Under the pieces are notes generated by a model. It was not told where the DNA came from and made no database searches. It was given only the letters and a program-made list of their open reading frames with translations. The translations under genes and the position numbers were made by a program. Positions 18,693 through 26,433 of a stretch of DNA of 64,000 nt are shown piece after piece. The DNA is from Shewanella atlantica (GTDB lineage Bacteria > Pseudomonadota > Gammaproteobacteria > Enterobacterales > Shewanellaceae), in NCBI RefSeq assembly GCF_003966265.1, contig NZ_RXNV01000013.1, positions 1 through 64,000 of the forward strand, written 5' to 3'. Numbering within the stretch: position 1 is the stretch's first letter; each line of letters begins with the position of its first letter.

Positions 18693-19377
18693 ATACCCAA
18701 GCCACTTCTGAATGCTAGATTCAGAGCTCCCGTAGGATAACTGAACAAGGCAGTGATTGAAGAGATGATACCAATCGGTATAAAGATGTGATCGCTCAGC
18801 GAGAGTTTAGCGCTTCAGAGGCAAGGCAACGAGGGAAGAACATAGTTATTCTACGTTTAAGTTCGTTAACACTGCATCTGATGCACTAAAACTCGCCTTT
18901 CAGGAGTGTTTTTGGCTGCCTACTTCTGCGTTGAATAACTTCAGAAGGGAGCACCATTCCCTCATCCATTCGCCTTGAATTAGTTTGCCAAAAAGACTCT
19001 GAGTAGATCACTTTCTTATATCGATTGGTATGAGTCCCTTTTCAATATCACTAACGCAGTGCAGGTATTCTACGGGCTCTCCCGACGGGCAAGTCGAAAA
19101 GCAACATGTTTCAGTATTCTTTATTTATAAGAATAAATATTGAATTACGACTGCATGGATGCAAGAGGTAGGGCGAAGCAGGATGCCGGAGCCGAGAAAA
19201 ACTAGTACTGCTATTTCATGCTGACCACCACGGATGGTGGGAATGTCGTTAATGCACGACTATATGGATATAGGAGGTAGAGTAACGCATGGAGCTGTTA
19301 CCGAAGAGCAGTTAACTACCTTGAACTCTGTCACTTTTCGACATGCTGAACCCTGCATTTCGAAGTCGTTTGGGTAT
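18693..19377. repeat. outer palindromic repeat element (MITE-like), interrupted
   Basis: This gene-free stretch is bounded by ATACCCAAGCCACTTC (18693-18708) and, inverted, GAAGTCGTTTGGGTAT (19362-19377), 14 of 16 identical. Similarity continues inward (GAATGCTAGATTCAG versus AAATGCAGGGTTCAG). Inside are two diverged direct copies of a 45-base block (about 19147-19197 and 19257-19307) and a perfect hairpin CCACCACGGATGGTGG (19225-19240). Without the second element inside it, it would be about 420 bases. No ORF or transposase is present, so it would have to move in trans. Confidence 0.65.
18768..19031. mobile_element. 264-bp MITE-like element nested inside the outer repeat
   Basis: Terminal inverted repeats of 26 bases: the left begins ATACCAATCGGTATAA (18768-18793), the right ends TTATATCGATTGGTAT (19006-19031), both followed inward by GTGATC. 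Each tip is itself a short palindrome ATACC-N4-GGTAT. A second inverted pair lies at 18799-18830 and 18864-18896 (GCGAG...TTTAG...TCAGA). No coding capacity is seen. The same tip palindrome occurs alone at 26415 and 34842. Confidence 0.65.
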
Positions 19378-19423
19378 ATACTGTGAACCAGAATTTTAAC
19401 AATTAAAGTAGACTGAAGCTGAT

Positions 19424-22400
19424 ATGTTACCCATCGTTAAGTTACCAAAGTTATCTCATGAACAAACGCTAGAGCCCGTATACCTTGCCTTTCTGGCAGC
19501 GCTTGAGCAAAGTGATTTCACCGGTGATATCGATAAACGCTACAGTGCGCGTTTAGCACAGGCGACGGATAACTCAGTGTATCAATTTCTTCCTCAAGCA
19601 GTTATCTACCCAAGAACTCAGAAAGATGTGCGTTTAGTTCTTATGCTGGCGACCAATACTGAATTTTCTCAAGTGGTATTCAGTGCCCGTGGTGGCGGTA
19701 CCGGAACGAATGGTCAGGCATTGACTCACGGGCTAGTCCTGGACCTGTCCAGGTATTTGAATAAAGTCATAGAAATTAACCCTGAGGAAGCATGGGTCAG
19801 GGTAGAAGCAGGAGTCGTTAAGGATGCACTTAATGATGCTTTGAGACCCCATGGATACTTCTTTAGTCCCGATCTCTCAACATCAAATAGGGCGACGATG
19901 GGGGGAATGGTCAACACCGATGCCTCCGGAGCCGGCTCACTGGTATATGGTAAAACTTCTGACCATGTTATAGGTCTCTCCAGCGTGCTATACAATGGTA
20001 GTGTGCTCGATACCTATTCAATCACACCTGAGGAACTCGAGAATATTGATGCCGTGACATCTAATCCTCTCGGTCAAACCTTGCTGACGTCGATTGCCAA
20101 TATTTGCAGTGATAAACGTCCACTCATTGAGTCCAGATTTCCAAAACTTAATCGATTTTTAACGGGTTACGATCTTAAGAATGTATGGAACGATGATTTA
20201 ACTGAATTTAACCTATCGAGAATATTGACGGGCTCTGAGGGGACGCTTGCCGTTATTACCGAAGCGAAATTGAATATTACACCGCTTCCTTCGGTACGTA
20301 TGATGGTTAATATCAAATACGACTCGTTCGAATCGGCTCTGCGCCATGCGCCAGAACTCGTGAAAGCCAATGCGACCGTCGTCGAAACCATAGACTCGAA
20401 AGTGCTTAACCTGGCGCAACAGGACATCATCTGGCACTCAGTTTCTGAACTGATCAAAGACGTCCCCGGCCATGTTATCGATGGGCTCAATATGGTGGAG
20501 TTTGCCGGAGAGCAGGAGGAGGTCGAGGCCAGAGTTGCTGCATTAATCTCAGCATTAGAAAATCAAATTGATAAATCTACCGCTGGGCTGCTGGGCTTCC
20601 AGGTAACCAGTGATAAAAAGAGCATCAATATGATCTACGCCATGCGTAAGAAAGCCGTCGGCTTACTTGGCGCGGCTAAAGGACGTAGAAAACCGCTGGC
20701 CTTTGCAGAAGATACGGCCGTACCGCCGGAGAAACTTGCCGACTTCATCATGGAGTTCAGAGCCTTACTCGACAGTCATCAGCTTCAATATGGCATGTTT
20801 GGCCATGTCGATGCCGGCGTACTTCATGTCAGACCTGCACTGGATATGTGTGATATTGATGATGAAAGACTGCTTAAAACCGTTTCTGATCAGGTGGCTG
20901 AACTTACATTAAAATATGGTGGTTTGATGTGGGGGGAGCACGGTAAAGGTGTTCGTGGAGAGTACGGACCTTCTGTCTTTGGTGAAGAACTTTACGGTGT
21001 TCTGGAAGAGGTTAAAGGGCTGTTTGATCCTAAGAATAAACTGAATCCCGGTAAGCTGGTGGCTCCTAAGGGGACCGGTGCACTGATTTATAATGTCGAT
21101 AGTGTCAAACGCGGCAGCTTCGATCGCCAAATCCCCATCGAAACCAGAGACGCGTTCCCTGATGTGATGAACTGTAACGGCAATGGGCTTTGTTTCAACT
21201 ACAGCGCCTATTCACCTATGTGTCCCTCTTTTAAAGTCACAGGGGATCGTGTTCAGTCTCCAAAAGGGCGAGCGGGCTTAATGCGTGAATGGTTACGTTT
21301 ACTCGAATCTGAGGGGATCGATGTTGAGGCCTTGGCCAAATCTAAGCCTCTGGGTTTATTGCAGCGCACTCAGAACACATTAAAAGCCAGTCGTGAGTAT
21401 GATTACTCCCATGAAGTGATGGAGTCATTAAAAGGGTGTCTGGCCTGTAAGGCCTGCACATCTCAATGTCCGGTTAAAGTTGATGTGCCTAAGTTTAGAG
21501 CTCAGTTCTTTAATATTTATTATCAAAGGTATCTGCGTCCGGTAAAAGACTATCTCGTCGCAGGGATTGAAGACAGTTTGCCGTTAATGGCCATAGCGCC
21601 CAGGTTAACCAATGCCGTTTCTCAGAACCCGGTGAGTCAGTGGGTGATAAAGAAGTCTTTAGGTTATGTCGATGCGCCGGCATTATCGGTTCCGACGCTT
21701 AAACAACGTCTCGATGGCCACGCATGTCGTGGTTATGATCTGGAAGCGCTGCAAAATATCCCTCAGAGCGATCGCCATAACTATGTGTTGGTGGTACAAG
21801 ATCCCTTCAATAGCTTCTATGAAGCCGATACTGTTTATCACTTTATCAAGCTGATTGAAAAGCTGGGTCTTAAGCCAGTGCTTTTACCCTTTAAACCCAA
21901 TGGCAAGCCGATACATATTAAAGGTTTCCTCAGTAAATTTGCCAAGACGGCTCAGTCTTCGGCCGATTTCCTGACCCAGGTTCATGAGCTGAATATGCCT
22001 ATGGTAGGTGTCGACCCGGCTATGGTGCTCTGTTATCGGGATGAATATCGTGAAGTGATCGGCGAAAGTTGTGGTGATTTTAATGTTAAGTTGTCTAATG
22101 AATGGCTCTTAGAGGCTATCGAGCATTGCGATAAGGTGACGCTTAATGAAGATGCTTCAAATCAGTTCACTTGGTTCAGCCATTGTACTGAGTCAACGGC
22201 AAAGCCCAATACCGCTGCAGAGTGGAAGAAGATTTTTAGCCACTTCGGTGCAAAGTTGGAGACAGTGAGTCTGGGGTGTTGTGGCATGGCGGGCACTTAT
22301 GGCCATGAAGCTGAGAACCAAGAGCGATCTCGGGAACTATTTTCTATGTCTTGGGAGCAAACACTAAAGTCATTACCCAATGAACAGATCTTAGTATCCG

Positions 22401-22483
22401 GTTATTCTTGTCGAAGCCAGGTGAAACGTTTCGGTGGTTTTAAGCCCAGACATCCGGTTCAGGCGTTACTGGCAATTTTATAA
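19424..22483 (+). CDS. ydiJ: FAD/FeS oxidoreductase YdiJ (D-2-hydroxyacid dehydrogenase type)
   Basis: A 1019-residue fusion. The N-terminal FAD-binding type 4 domain has PRGGGTGTNGQAL, STSNRATMGGMVNTDASG and LTGSEGTLAVITEA. The FAD-linked oxidase C domain has GMFGHVDAGVLHVRPALDM and GEHGKGVRGEY. The FeS part has the ferredoxin-like motif CLACKACTSQCP and CCG-type motifs (GCCGMAG). Length and sequence track E. coli YdiJ, which recent work treats as a D-2-hydroxyglutarate dehydrogenase. A quinone or other carrier would take the electrons. It is preceded by the nested repeats, so its promoter lies close to or inside them. Confidence 0.9.
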   Translation: MLPIVKLPKLSHEQTLEPVYLAFLAALEQSDFTGDIDKRYSARLAQATDNSVYQFLPQAVIYPRTQKDVRLVLMLATNTEFSQVVFSARGGGTGTNGQALTHGLVLDLSRYLNKVIEINPEEAWVRVEAGVVKDALNDALRPHGYFFSPDLSTSNRATMGGMVNTDASGAGSLVYGKTSDHVIGLSSVLYNGSVLDTYSITPEELENIDAVTSNPLGQTLLTSIANICSDKRPLIESRFPKLNRFLTGYDLKNVWNDDLTEFNLSRILTGSEGTLAVITEAKLNITPLPSVRMMVNIKYDSFESALRHAPELVKANATVVETIDSKVLNLAQQDIIWHSVSELIKDVPGHVIDGLNMVEFAGEQEEVEARVAALISALENQIDKSTAGLLGFQVTSDKKSINMIYAMRKKAVGLLGAAKGRRKPLAFAEDTAVPPEKLADFIMEFRALLDSHQLQYGMFGHVDAGVLHVRPALDMCDIDDERLLKTVSDQVAELTLKYGGLMWGEHGKGVRGEYGPSVFGEELYGVLEEVKGLFDPKNKLNPGKLVAPKGTGALIYNVDSVKRGSFDRQIPIETRDAFPDVMNCNGNGLCFNYSAYSPMCPSFKVTGDRVQSPKGRAGLMREWLRLLESEGIDVEALAKSKPLGLLQRTQNTLKASREYDYSHEVMESLKGCLACKACTSQCPVKVDVPKFRAQFFNIYYQRYLRPVKDYLVAGIEDSLPLMAIAPRLTNAVSQNPVSQWVIKKSLGYVDAPALSVPTLKQRLDGHACRGYDLEALQNIPQSDRHNYVLVVQDPFNSFYEADTVYHFIKLIEKLGLKPVLLPFKPNGKPIHIKGFLSKFAKTAQSSADFLTQVHELNMPMVGVDPAMVLCYRDEYREVIGESCGDFNVKLSNEWLLEAIEHCDKVTLNEDASNQFTWFSHCTESTAKPNTAAEWKKIFSHFGAKLETVSLGCCGMAGTYGHEAENQERSRELFSMSWEQTLKSLPNEQILVSGYSCRSQVKRFGGFKPRHPVQALLAIL

Positions 22484-22508
22484 ATAGTTAATCAGGTTAT
22501 CAGCGATA

Positions 22509-22537
22509 TAAGCCAGGTTTTTCCTGGCTTTGTTGTT
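22509..22537 (+). terminator. terminator after ydiJ
   Basis: Hairpin AAGCCAGGTTTTTCCTGGCTT followed by a T-rich run (TGTTGTT). It ends 14 bases before the next start codon, so the next gene may depend on readthrough. Confidence 0.75.
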
Positions 22538-22550
22538 CTAAGGAGTCGAT

Positions 22551-22985
22551 ATGAGCGAAAACAACACGGATGCCGATGGTGAGTTAGCTAAGCTGACAAA
22601 CGGGGTACCGCTTTGCTCTGAGGAACCCCTATTTAATATCAGTAGCCAAGGAGATTGGTATTATCGAGGTGAGCAGTTACCTAAGAAGTTTGCACGGCTC
22701 TTTTCATCGATTTTGCACTGCATCGACGGTCAATATTACTTGATTACCCCAGTTGAAAAGTTGCCGGTTACGGTTGCCGAAGCGGCGATAATCATCGTGG
22801 ACTACGAACAAAAAGAGACTTCATTTTTGCTGGACTCTGCTCTCGAGACGCAGCACCAGGTGGAGAGTGTTAAGGCATTTGAACTTCATGATGAAGGCAT
22901 ATTCTTTGAGTTAGAAAGAGGGCTCAAAGCTAAATTGGGGCGAGCTTGTTATTACCGCTTTATCAATGAGTTCATGATTTCTTAA
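22551..22985 (+). CDS. DUF1285 family protein
   Basis: A 144-residue soluble protein of the DUF1285 type. It contains WYYRGEQLPKKFARLFSSIL and YYLITPVEKLPVTVAEAA, which fit that family. No catalytic motif is evident and its function is unknown. AAGGAG lies five bases before the ATG. It follows ydiJ on the same strand with only a terminator-like hairpin between. Confidence 0.75.
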   Translation: MSENNTDADGELAKLTNGVPLCSEEPLFNISSQGDWYYRGEQLPKKFARLFSSILHCIDGQYYLITPVEKLPVTVAEAAIIIVDYEQKETSFLLDSALETQHQVESVKAFELHDEGIFFELERGLKAKLGRACYYRFINEFMIS

Positions 22986-23102
22986 AATTTAACAATTAAT
23001 CAAAGGTTTAAGCTTTAATTCGTAATTAGTTATGACTAATGCTAGTTTCTTGCAGGCTAAGTGGTAGTATTAAATCAGGTGCTGATGGATTGGAGATGCT
23101 GA

Positions 23103-23522
23103 TTGAAACAGTATGAAAGCCTCGGGTATCTTGTGTCGCATTTGAATATTGATCTACAAAATGCATTGGATCAAAAGCTCAAACGCTACCAACTCGATAT
23201 AAAACTCTGGCCGGTTCTTTTTGCCTTGTGGCAAGAGGAGGGGATCACGCAGACTGAATTATCGAAACGGTGTGATGTTGCACATTATACGATGACGCGC
23301 CTACTCGACCAACTACAGGTACAAGGTCTGGTTACCCGACACCAGGAAGCAGACAATCGTCGTGCTTTTCACATTTTTTTGACCGATGCCGGAAAGGCGT
23401 TAGAGCAAGATCTTGTGATCGAAGCCGAGCGAGTCAATGCCAACTTTCTTGATAATCTATCGGGTGATGAACGCTTAGCCTTTATGGCCTTACTCAATAA
23501 AATTAACCGATTCCCCGAATGA
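23103..23522 (+). CDS. MarR-family transcriptional regulator
   Basis: A 139-residue winged-helix repressor. The DNA-binding core is at about residues 50-100: LSKRCDVAHYTMTRLLDQLQ then GLVTRHQEADNRRAFHIFLT, with the DxRxxx wing typical of MarR. It starts at TTG with GGAG eight bases before. It lies 68 bases ahead of the lysozyme-inhibitor lipoprotein on the same strand, so the two could be cotranscribed. Ligand and targets are unknown. Confidence 0.88.
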   Translation: MKQYESLGYLVSHLNIDLQNALDQKLKRYQLDIKLWPVLFALWQEEGITQTELSKRCDVAHYTMTRLLDQLQVQGLVTRHQEADNRRAFHIFLTDAGKALEQDLVIEAERVNANFLDNLSGDERLAFMALLNKINRFPE

Positions 23523-23590
23523 CTGATTCGTTATTTTAAATCATCCCCCTTTCCTGTTATTAAATTCTATAGGTTCAATCAGAGGATCTT

Positions 23591-23995
23591 ATGATCAAAT
23601 ATCTGCCTTTACTCTTGTTATCTTTCGCCGTTAGCGCGTGCTCAATCAATATCAATAAACCTAAGCCCAAATCTGATACTGCAGCTCACTCTTCGCCTGG
23701 GGTTTACCTGGAAAAGTTTGAACTGGCTAATGGCGCCACATTAGTCGTGAGTGAAGGGAGGTTAGAGCCCAGGTCCATAGGAAGTATTACAGTCAAACTG
23801 TATCGAGATCTATCTGTAGGAGATTTTGCTGGCGCAGTGTCAATTCCCCGTGATGGCACCATTTTAAAGGCGATGTTAATCGAGAATGGATCAGATAAAC
23901 AGAAGCTCTCTATTACAACGGTGACGGCTGGAAGCGGTAATTATCAGGACAGTCAGCAGATCTGCATTAAAGGCGATTCTATCACCTTGTGTTAA
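23591..23995 (+). CDS. PliI-type lysozyme inhibitor, lipoprotein form
   Basis: A 134-residue lipoprotein. The signal peptide ends in a lipobox (FAVSAC, Cys17) followed by a Lys/Pro-rich linker. The mature domain (about 40-134) contains SITVKLYRDLSVGDFAGAV, then PRDGTI, then AGSGNYQ. The SGxY loop is what periplasmic lysozyme inhibitors insert into the lysozyme active site, and the surrounding pattern matches the PliI (invertebrate-type lysozyme) family. Membrane anchoring is inferred. The two C-terminal cysteines (CIKGDSITLC) may form a disulfide. AGAGGA precedes the start. Confidence 0.75.
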   Translation: MIKYLPLLLLSFAVSACSININKPKPKSDTAAHSSPGVYLEKFELANGATLVVSEGRLEPRSIGSITVKLYRDLSVGDFAGAVSIPRDGTILKAMLIENGSDKQKLSITTVTAGSGNYQDSQQICIKGDSITLC

Positions 23996-24017
23996 CTGCG
24001 CGCTCCTATCTCAGCCC

Positions 24018-24362
24018 TCAGTTAAGCAGTAAGAACAGCAAACCTGAAAGGGTAAAGAAAATGGTCATATTTTGAAGCAGTTTTCTACTCTGTAGTAAGT
24101 TTTCTTTACCTTGATTGATACTGGTGACCAAGCTATTTCTCTTATATATCCTGCAGACCATCTGTTCAGATGTGGGGTCTATAAGTAATTGAAAACGGCA
24201 TGAATTACCATCATTAAGCTTAATTTTATGTTCGCTGTTTTGACTAAAGTTAAGTTTTCTCGACACCATTTTTCCGTTGATGAAAACCTGCTCTAAGCCG
24301 CACCAATTGCTGGCTTGAAGTTCAACTACATCTTGGTTGAGATCATACTTGAAAGTAACCAT
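24018..24362 (-). CDS. hypothetical protein with C-terminal membrane anchor
   Basis: A 114-residue protein I do not recognise. The first 90 residues look like small beta-rich soluble sequence (VELQASNWCGLEQVFINGKMV split, then HKIKLNDGNSCRFQLLID). The last 20 or so (MTIFFTLSGLLFLLLN) form one membrane segment at the very C terminus, so it may be a tail-anchored protein. AAGGAAAA lies seven bases before the ATG, a good ribosome site that supports expression. It is convergent with the lipoprotein gene, 22 bases apart, with no obvious terminator between. Confidence 0.65.
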   Translation of the reverse strand: MVTFKYDLNQDVVELQASNWCGLEQVFINGKMVSRKLNFSQNSEHKIKLNDGNSCRFQLLIDPTSEQMVCRIYKRNSLVTSINQGKENLLQSRKLLQNMTIFFTLSGLLFLLLN

Positions 24363-24490
24363 AGCGTTTTCCTTCGCGAGATAACGAGGCTCTAAGTCAA
24401 GCAGACAAATATGACATTATCCAGTCGGGAAGGTGAAATTTCTGTGTCAAATTTCTATCCCTTTGGCAGCACAGGTAAAAAAAAATAATT

Positions 24491-24525
24491 AAAAAAAGGG
24501 ACGAAATAATGATTTCGTCCCTTCA
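24491..24525 (-). terminator. terminator of leucine dehydrogenase gene
   Basis: Hairpin AGGGACGAAAT/ATTTCGTCCCT with a TTTTTTT run on the minus strand. It lies 31 bases after the stop. Confidence 0.9.
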
Positions 24526-24556
24526 TCAAACTTGTGAGAAGTGTTACTAACAGATC

Positions 24557-25591
24557 TTAGCTTTTGGGGGCTTCAATGATGTTGCGTGCCATCTCATCGG
24601 CTACCGAACCTGTCGTTCTATTCTGCTCGTCTGCCTGGGCAAATATTCTCATGAGAGTGCCGTAGATCTCCTCGACTTTTTTAGTCGATGAGGTCACGTC
24701 ATAATCTTTTTCGAACGACACGTTGATAATGCCACCGGCATTGATCACATAGTCCGGCGCATACAGGATATCGAGCTCTTTAAGCTTCTCACCATGACGT
24801 AGCTCGGCTAACTGGTTATTGGCACAACCGGCAACGATTGTTGCTTTAAGTTGTGGAATGGTGACATCATTGACGGTTGCGCCCAATGCACAAGGAGCAT
24901 AAACGTCGACATCTTGCTTATAGATGTCTTGTGGAGCCACCACGGTAGCACCGAACTCAGTGGCGACCTTGTCTAAAGAAGACTGGTGGATATCGGTAAC
25001 GATAAGCTCGGCTCCCTCTTCGTGCAAGTGACGGCATAGGTAATAACCGACATGGCCAACACCCTGAACCGAGATTTTGAGTCCTTTGAGTGAATCAAGA
25101 CCGCGCTGATGCTTTACTGCGGCCTTTATGCCTAAATATGTTCCCAGAGCTGTGAAAGGTGATGGGTCGCCGCTTTTGCCTTCAAGGCCTGCCATATATG
25201 GCGTCTCTTCATGGGCGATCATAATATCTGCAGTCGACACACCGACATCTTCTGCTGAATAATATTTTCCGCCAAGACCGTGAATGCAGCGGCCAAAAGC
25301 ACGAAACAGCTCTTCTCTGTTTTCTGTCTCTGGATCGGCGATGATCACAGACTTACCGCCGCCCATATCTAATCCGGCAAGGGCATTTTTATAGGTCATG
25401 CCACGAGACAGTCTTAATACATCATTTAAGGCTTCGTCGTCAGACTCGTAGTTCCACATTCTACAGCCACCAACAGCAGGCCCTAGTTTTGTATTGTGGA
25501 TGGCGATAATCGCTTTTAAGCCACTTTCTTTGTCCTGACAAAATACAACCTGTTCATGTTCGTCAAAAGAGATATGATTGAATACAGCCAC
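24557..25591 (-). CDS. ldh: leucine dehydrogenase (Glu/Leu/Phe/Val family)
   Basis: A 344-residue NAD-dependent enzyme that deaminates branched-chain amino acids to 2-oxoacids. The catalytic lysine region is GGGKSVIIADP and the substrate-binding lysine segment is RGMTYKNALAG. The Rossmann motif is VQGVGHVGYYL, with NNQLA and YVINAGGIINV also present. I chose GTG at 25591 because the protein then begins MAVFNHISF as in related enzymes, with GGAGAA upstream. An ATG at 25630 would add 13 unconserved residues. A perfect TTTACGTTAACGTAAA palindrome upstream suggests LiuR control. Confidence 0.9.
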   Translation of the reverse strand: MAVFNHISFDEHEQVVFCQDKESGLKAIIAIHNTKLGPAVGGCRMWNYESDDEALNDVLRLSRGMTYKNALAGLDMGGGKSVIIADPETENREELFRAFGRCIHGLGGKYYSAEDVGVSTADIMIAHEETPYMAGLEGKSGDPSPFTALGTYLGIKAAVKHQRGLDSLKGLKISVQGVGHVGYYLCRHLHEEGAELIVTDIHQSSLDKVATEFGATVVAPQDIYKQDVDVYAPCALGATVNDVTIPQLKATIVAGCANNQLAELRHGEKLKELDILYAPDYVINAGGIINVSFEKDYDVTSSTKKVEEIYGTLMRIFAQADEQNRTTGSVADEMARNIIEAPKS

Positions 25592-25745
25592 GTACAGTTC
25601 TCCGCTGGGGAATGAAAACGTCGAGAACATGAAGTGTTCATTCGACGGCTTATTTAAATTTATTGCAGAACGATAGCATTTAGGGATACCCTCAACAAAG
25701 TAAAGATTTGGATTAATTGTGATCTGCGTGGCAATTTAGCTTTCC

Positions 25746-25765
25746 ACTTTACGTTAACGTAAAGT
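25746..25765. promoter_or_regulatory. LiuR-like operator palindrome
   Basis: Perfect 20-base palindrome ACTTTACGTTAACGTAAAGT, 155-174 bases upstream of the leucine dehydrogenase start and 86 upstream of the DUF4826 gene. It resembles the site recalled for LiuR, the MerR-type regulator of branched-chain amino acid breakdown in gammaproteobacteria. The dyad is certain; the factor is inferred. Confidence 0.6.
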
Positions 25766-25850
25766 TTGGTGATGTTTCTTTGGACAAAGTAAGGACACTT
25801 TTGGAAAGCGCTTACAGATGTGCAAAATAACAATAAGATAGGAATTAAGT

Positions 25851-26294
25851 ATGACGGAGCAAGCAGTCGATCAAACTCAAGAGATTGATCAGGAAAAACA
25901 GGAAGCGCTGAGACAAGAGTGGATCAGAGAACACTTTCAGAAAGCGAATCGTTTTCTCGCCGAAAAAGGAGTGATCCCGAGTAATGTTATTGCTGATGAA
26001 AGCCGTTATTTAGCTCCTTACGTTGCAGTTTGGAAAATGGAATCTAAACAGCCGAAGAAACAAACTTTTTGGGTGATGTCAGGCGATCTTCCCTCGGATT
26101 ATGTCGATGTGAATGTTGCCGGGACGGCGCGTGAGGCAATTCGTCATTTCTCTATGATGTGGCAGCTAAAAGCTGAAAACCTACACAAATCAGGCGCAAC
26201 CAAAGATCCTATGCAGGCAAAATTTGCACAGTTACTGGTATCAAGGGCAGAAAGCCTCTACCAGATCCACAATGATGAAAAGTTGTGGGCATAA
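25851..26294 (+). CDS. DUF4826 family protein
   Basis: A 147-residue soluble protein resembling the DUF4826 family. It contains VAVWKMESKQPKKQTFWVMS (split around the lysines), then SGDLPSDYV and AREAIRHFSMMWQLKAENL. No catalytic motif is recognised. TAGGAA lies eight bases before the ATG. It is divergent from leucine dehydrogenase and may share the palindrome between them. Function is unknown. Confidence 0.7.
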   Translation: MTEQAVDQTQEIDQEKQEALRQEWIREHFQKANRFLAEKGVIPSNVIADESRYLAPYVAVWKMESKQPKKQTFWVMSGDLPSDYVDVNVAGTAREAIRHFSMMWQLKAENLHKSGATKDPMQAKFAQLLVSRAESLYQIHNDEKLWA

Positions 26295-26325
26295 CCCTGT
26301 AACGGTTATTCGTTATGAGATAGAT

Positions 26326-26353
26326 AAAATGGCATCGATTCGATGCCATTTTT
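26326..26353 (+). terminator. terminator after the DUF4826 gene
   Basis: Hairpin AAAATGGCATCGATTCGATG followed by CCATTTTT. A strong symmetrical stem with a T run, 32 bases after the stop. Confidence 0.85.
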
Positions 26354-26354
26354 G

Positions 26355-26390
26355 ATCTTAGCAATCTTAGCAATCTTAGCAATCTTAGCT
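26355..26390 (+). repeat. four tandem copies of a 9-bp unit ATCTTAGCA
   Basis: Units at 26355, 26364, 26373 and 26382; the last ends CT instead of CA. Noncoding, between two terminating genes. Likely made by slippage. Confidence 0.9.
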
Positions 26391-26414
26391 AAATACACAT
26401 GTTCAACAGCTGGG

Positions 26415-26433
26415 ATTATACCGATAGGTATTA
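26415..26433. repeat. 19-bp palindromic repeat ATTATACCGATAGGTATTA, copy 1
   Basis: Identical to 34842-34860. Related by its ATACC-N4-GGTAT core to the tips of the 264-bp element at 18768-19031. Its last three bases (TTA, 26431-26433) are the complement of the roxA stop codon. Confidence 0.8.

Noticed and set aside
18693-19377. Degenerate insertion sequence with transposase
   Set aside because: No frame longer than a few dozen codons and no transposase motif. The structure fits non-autonomous repeat elements.
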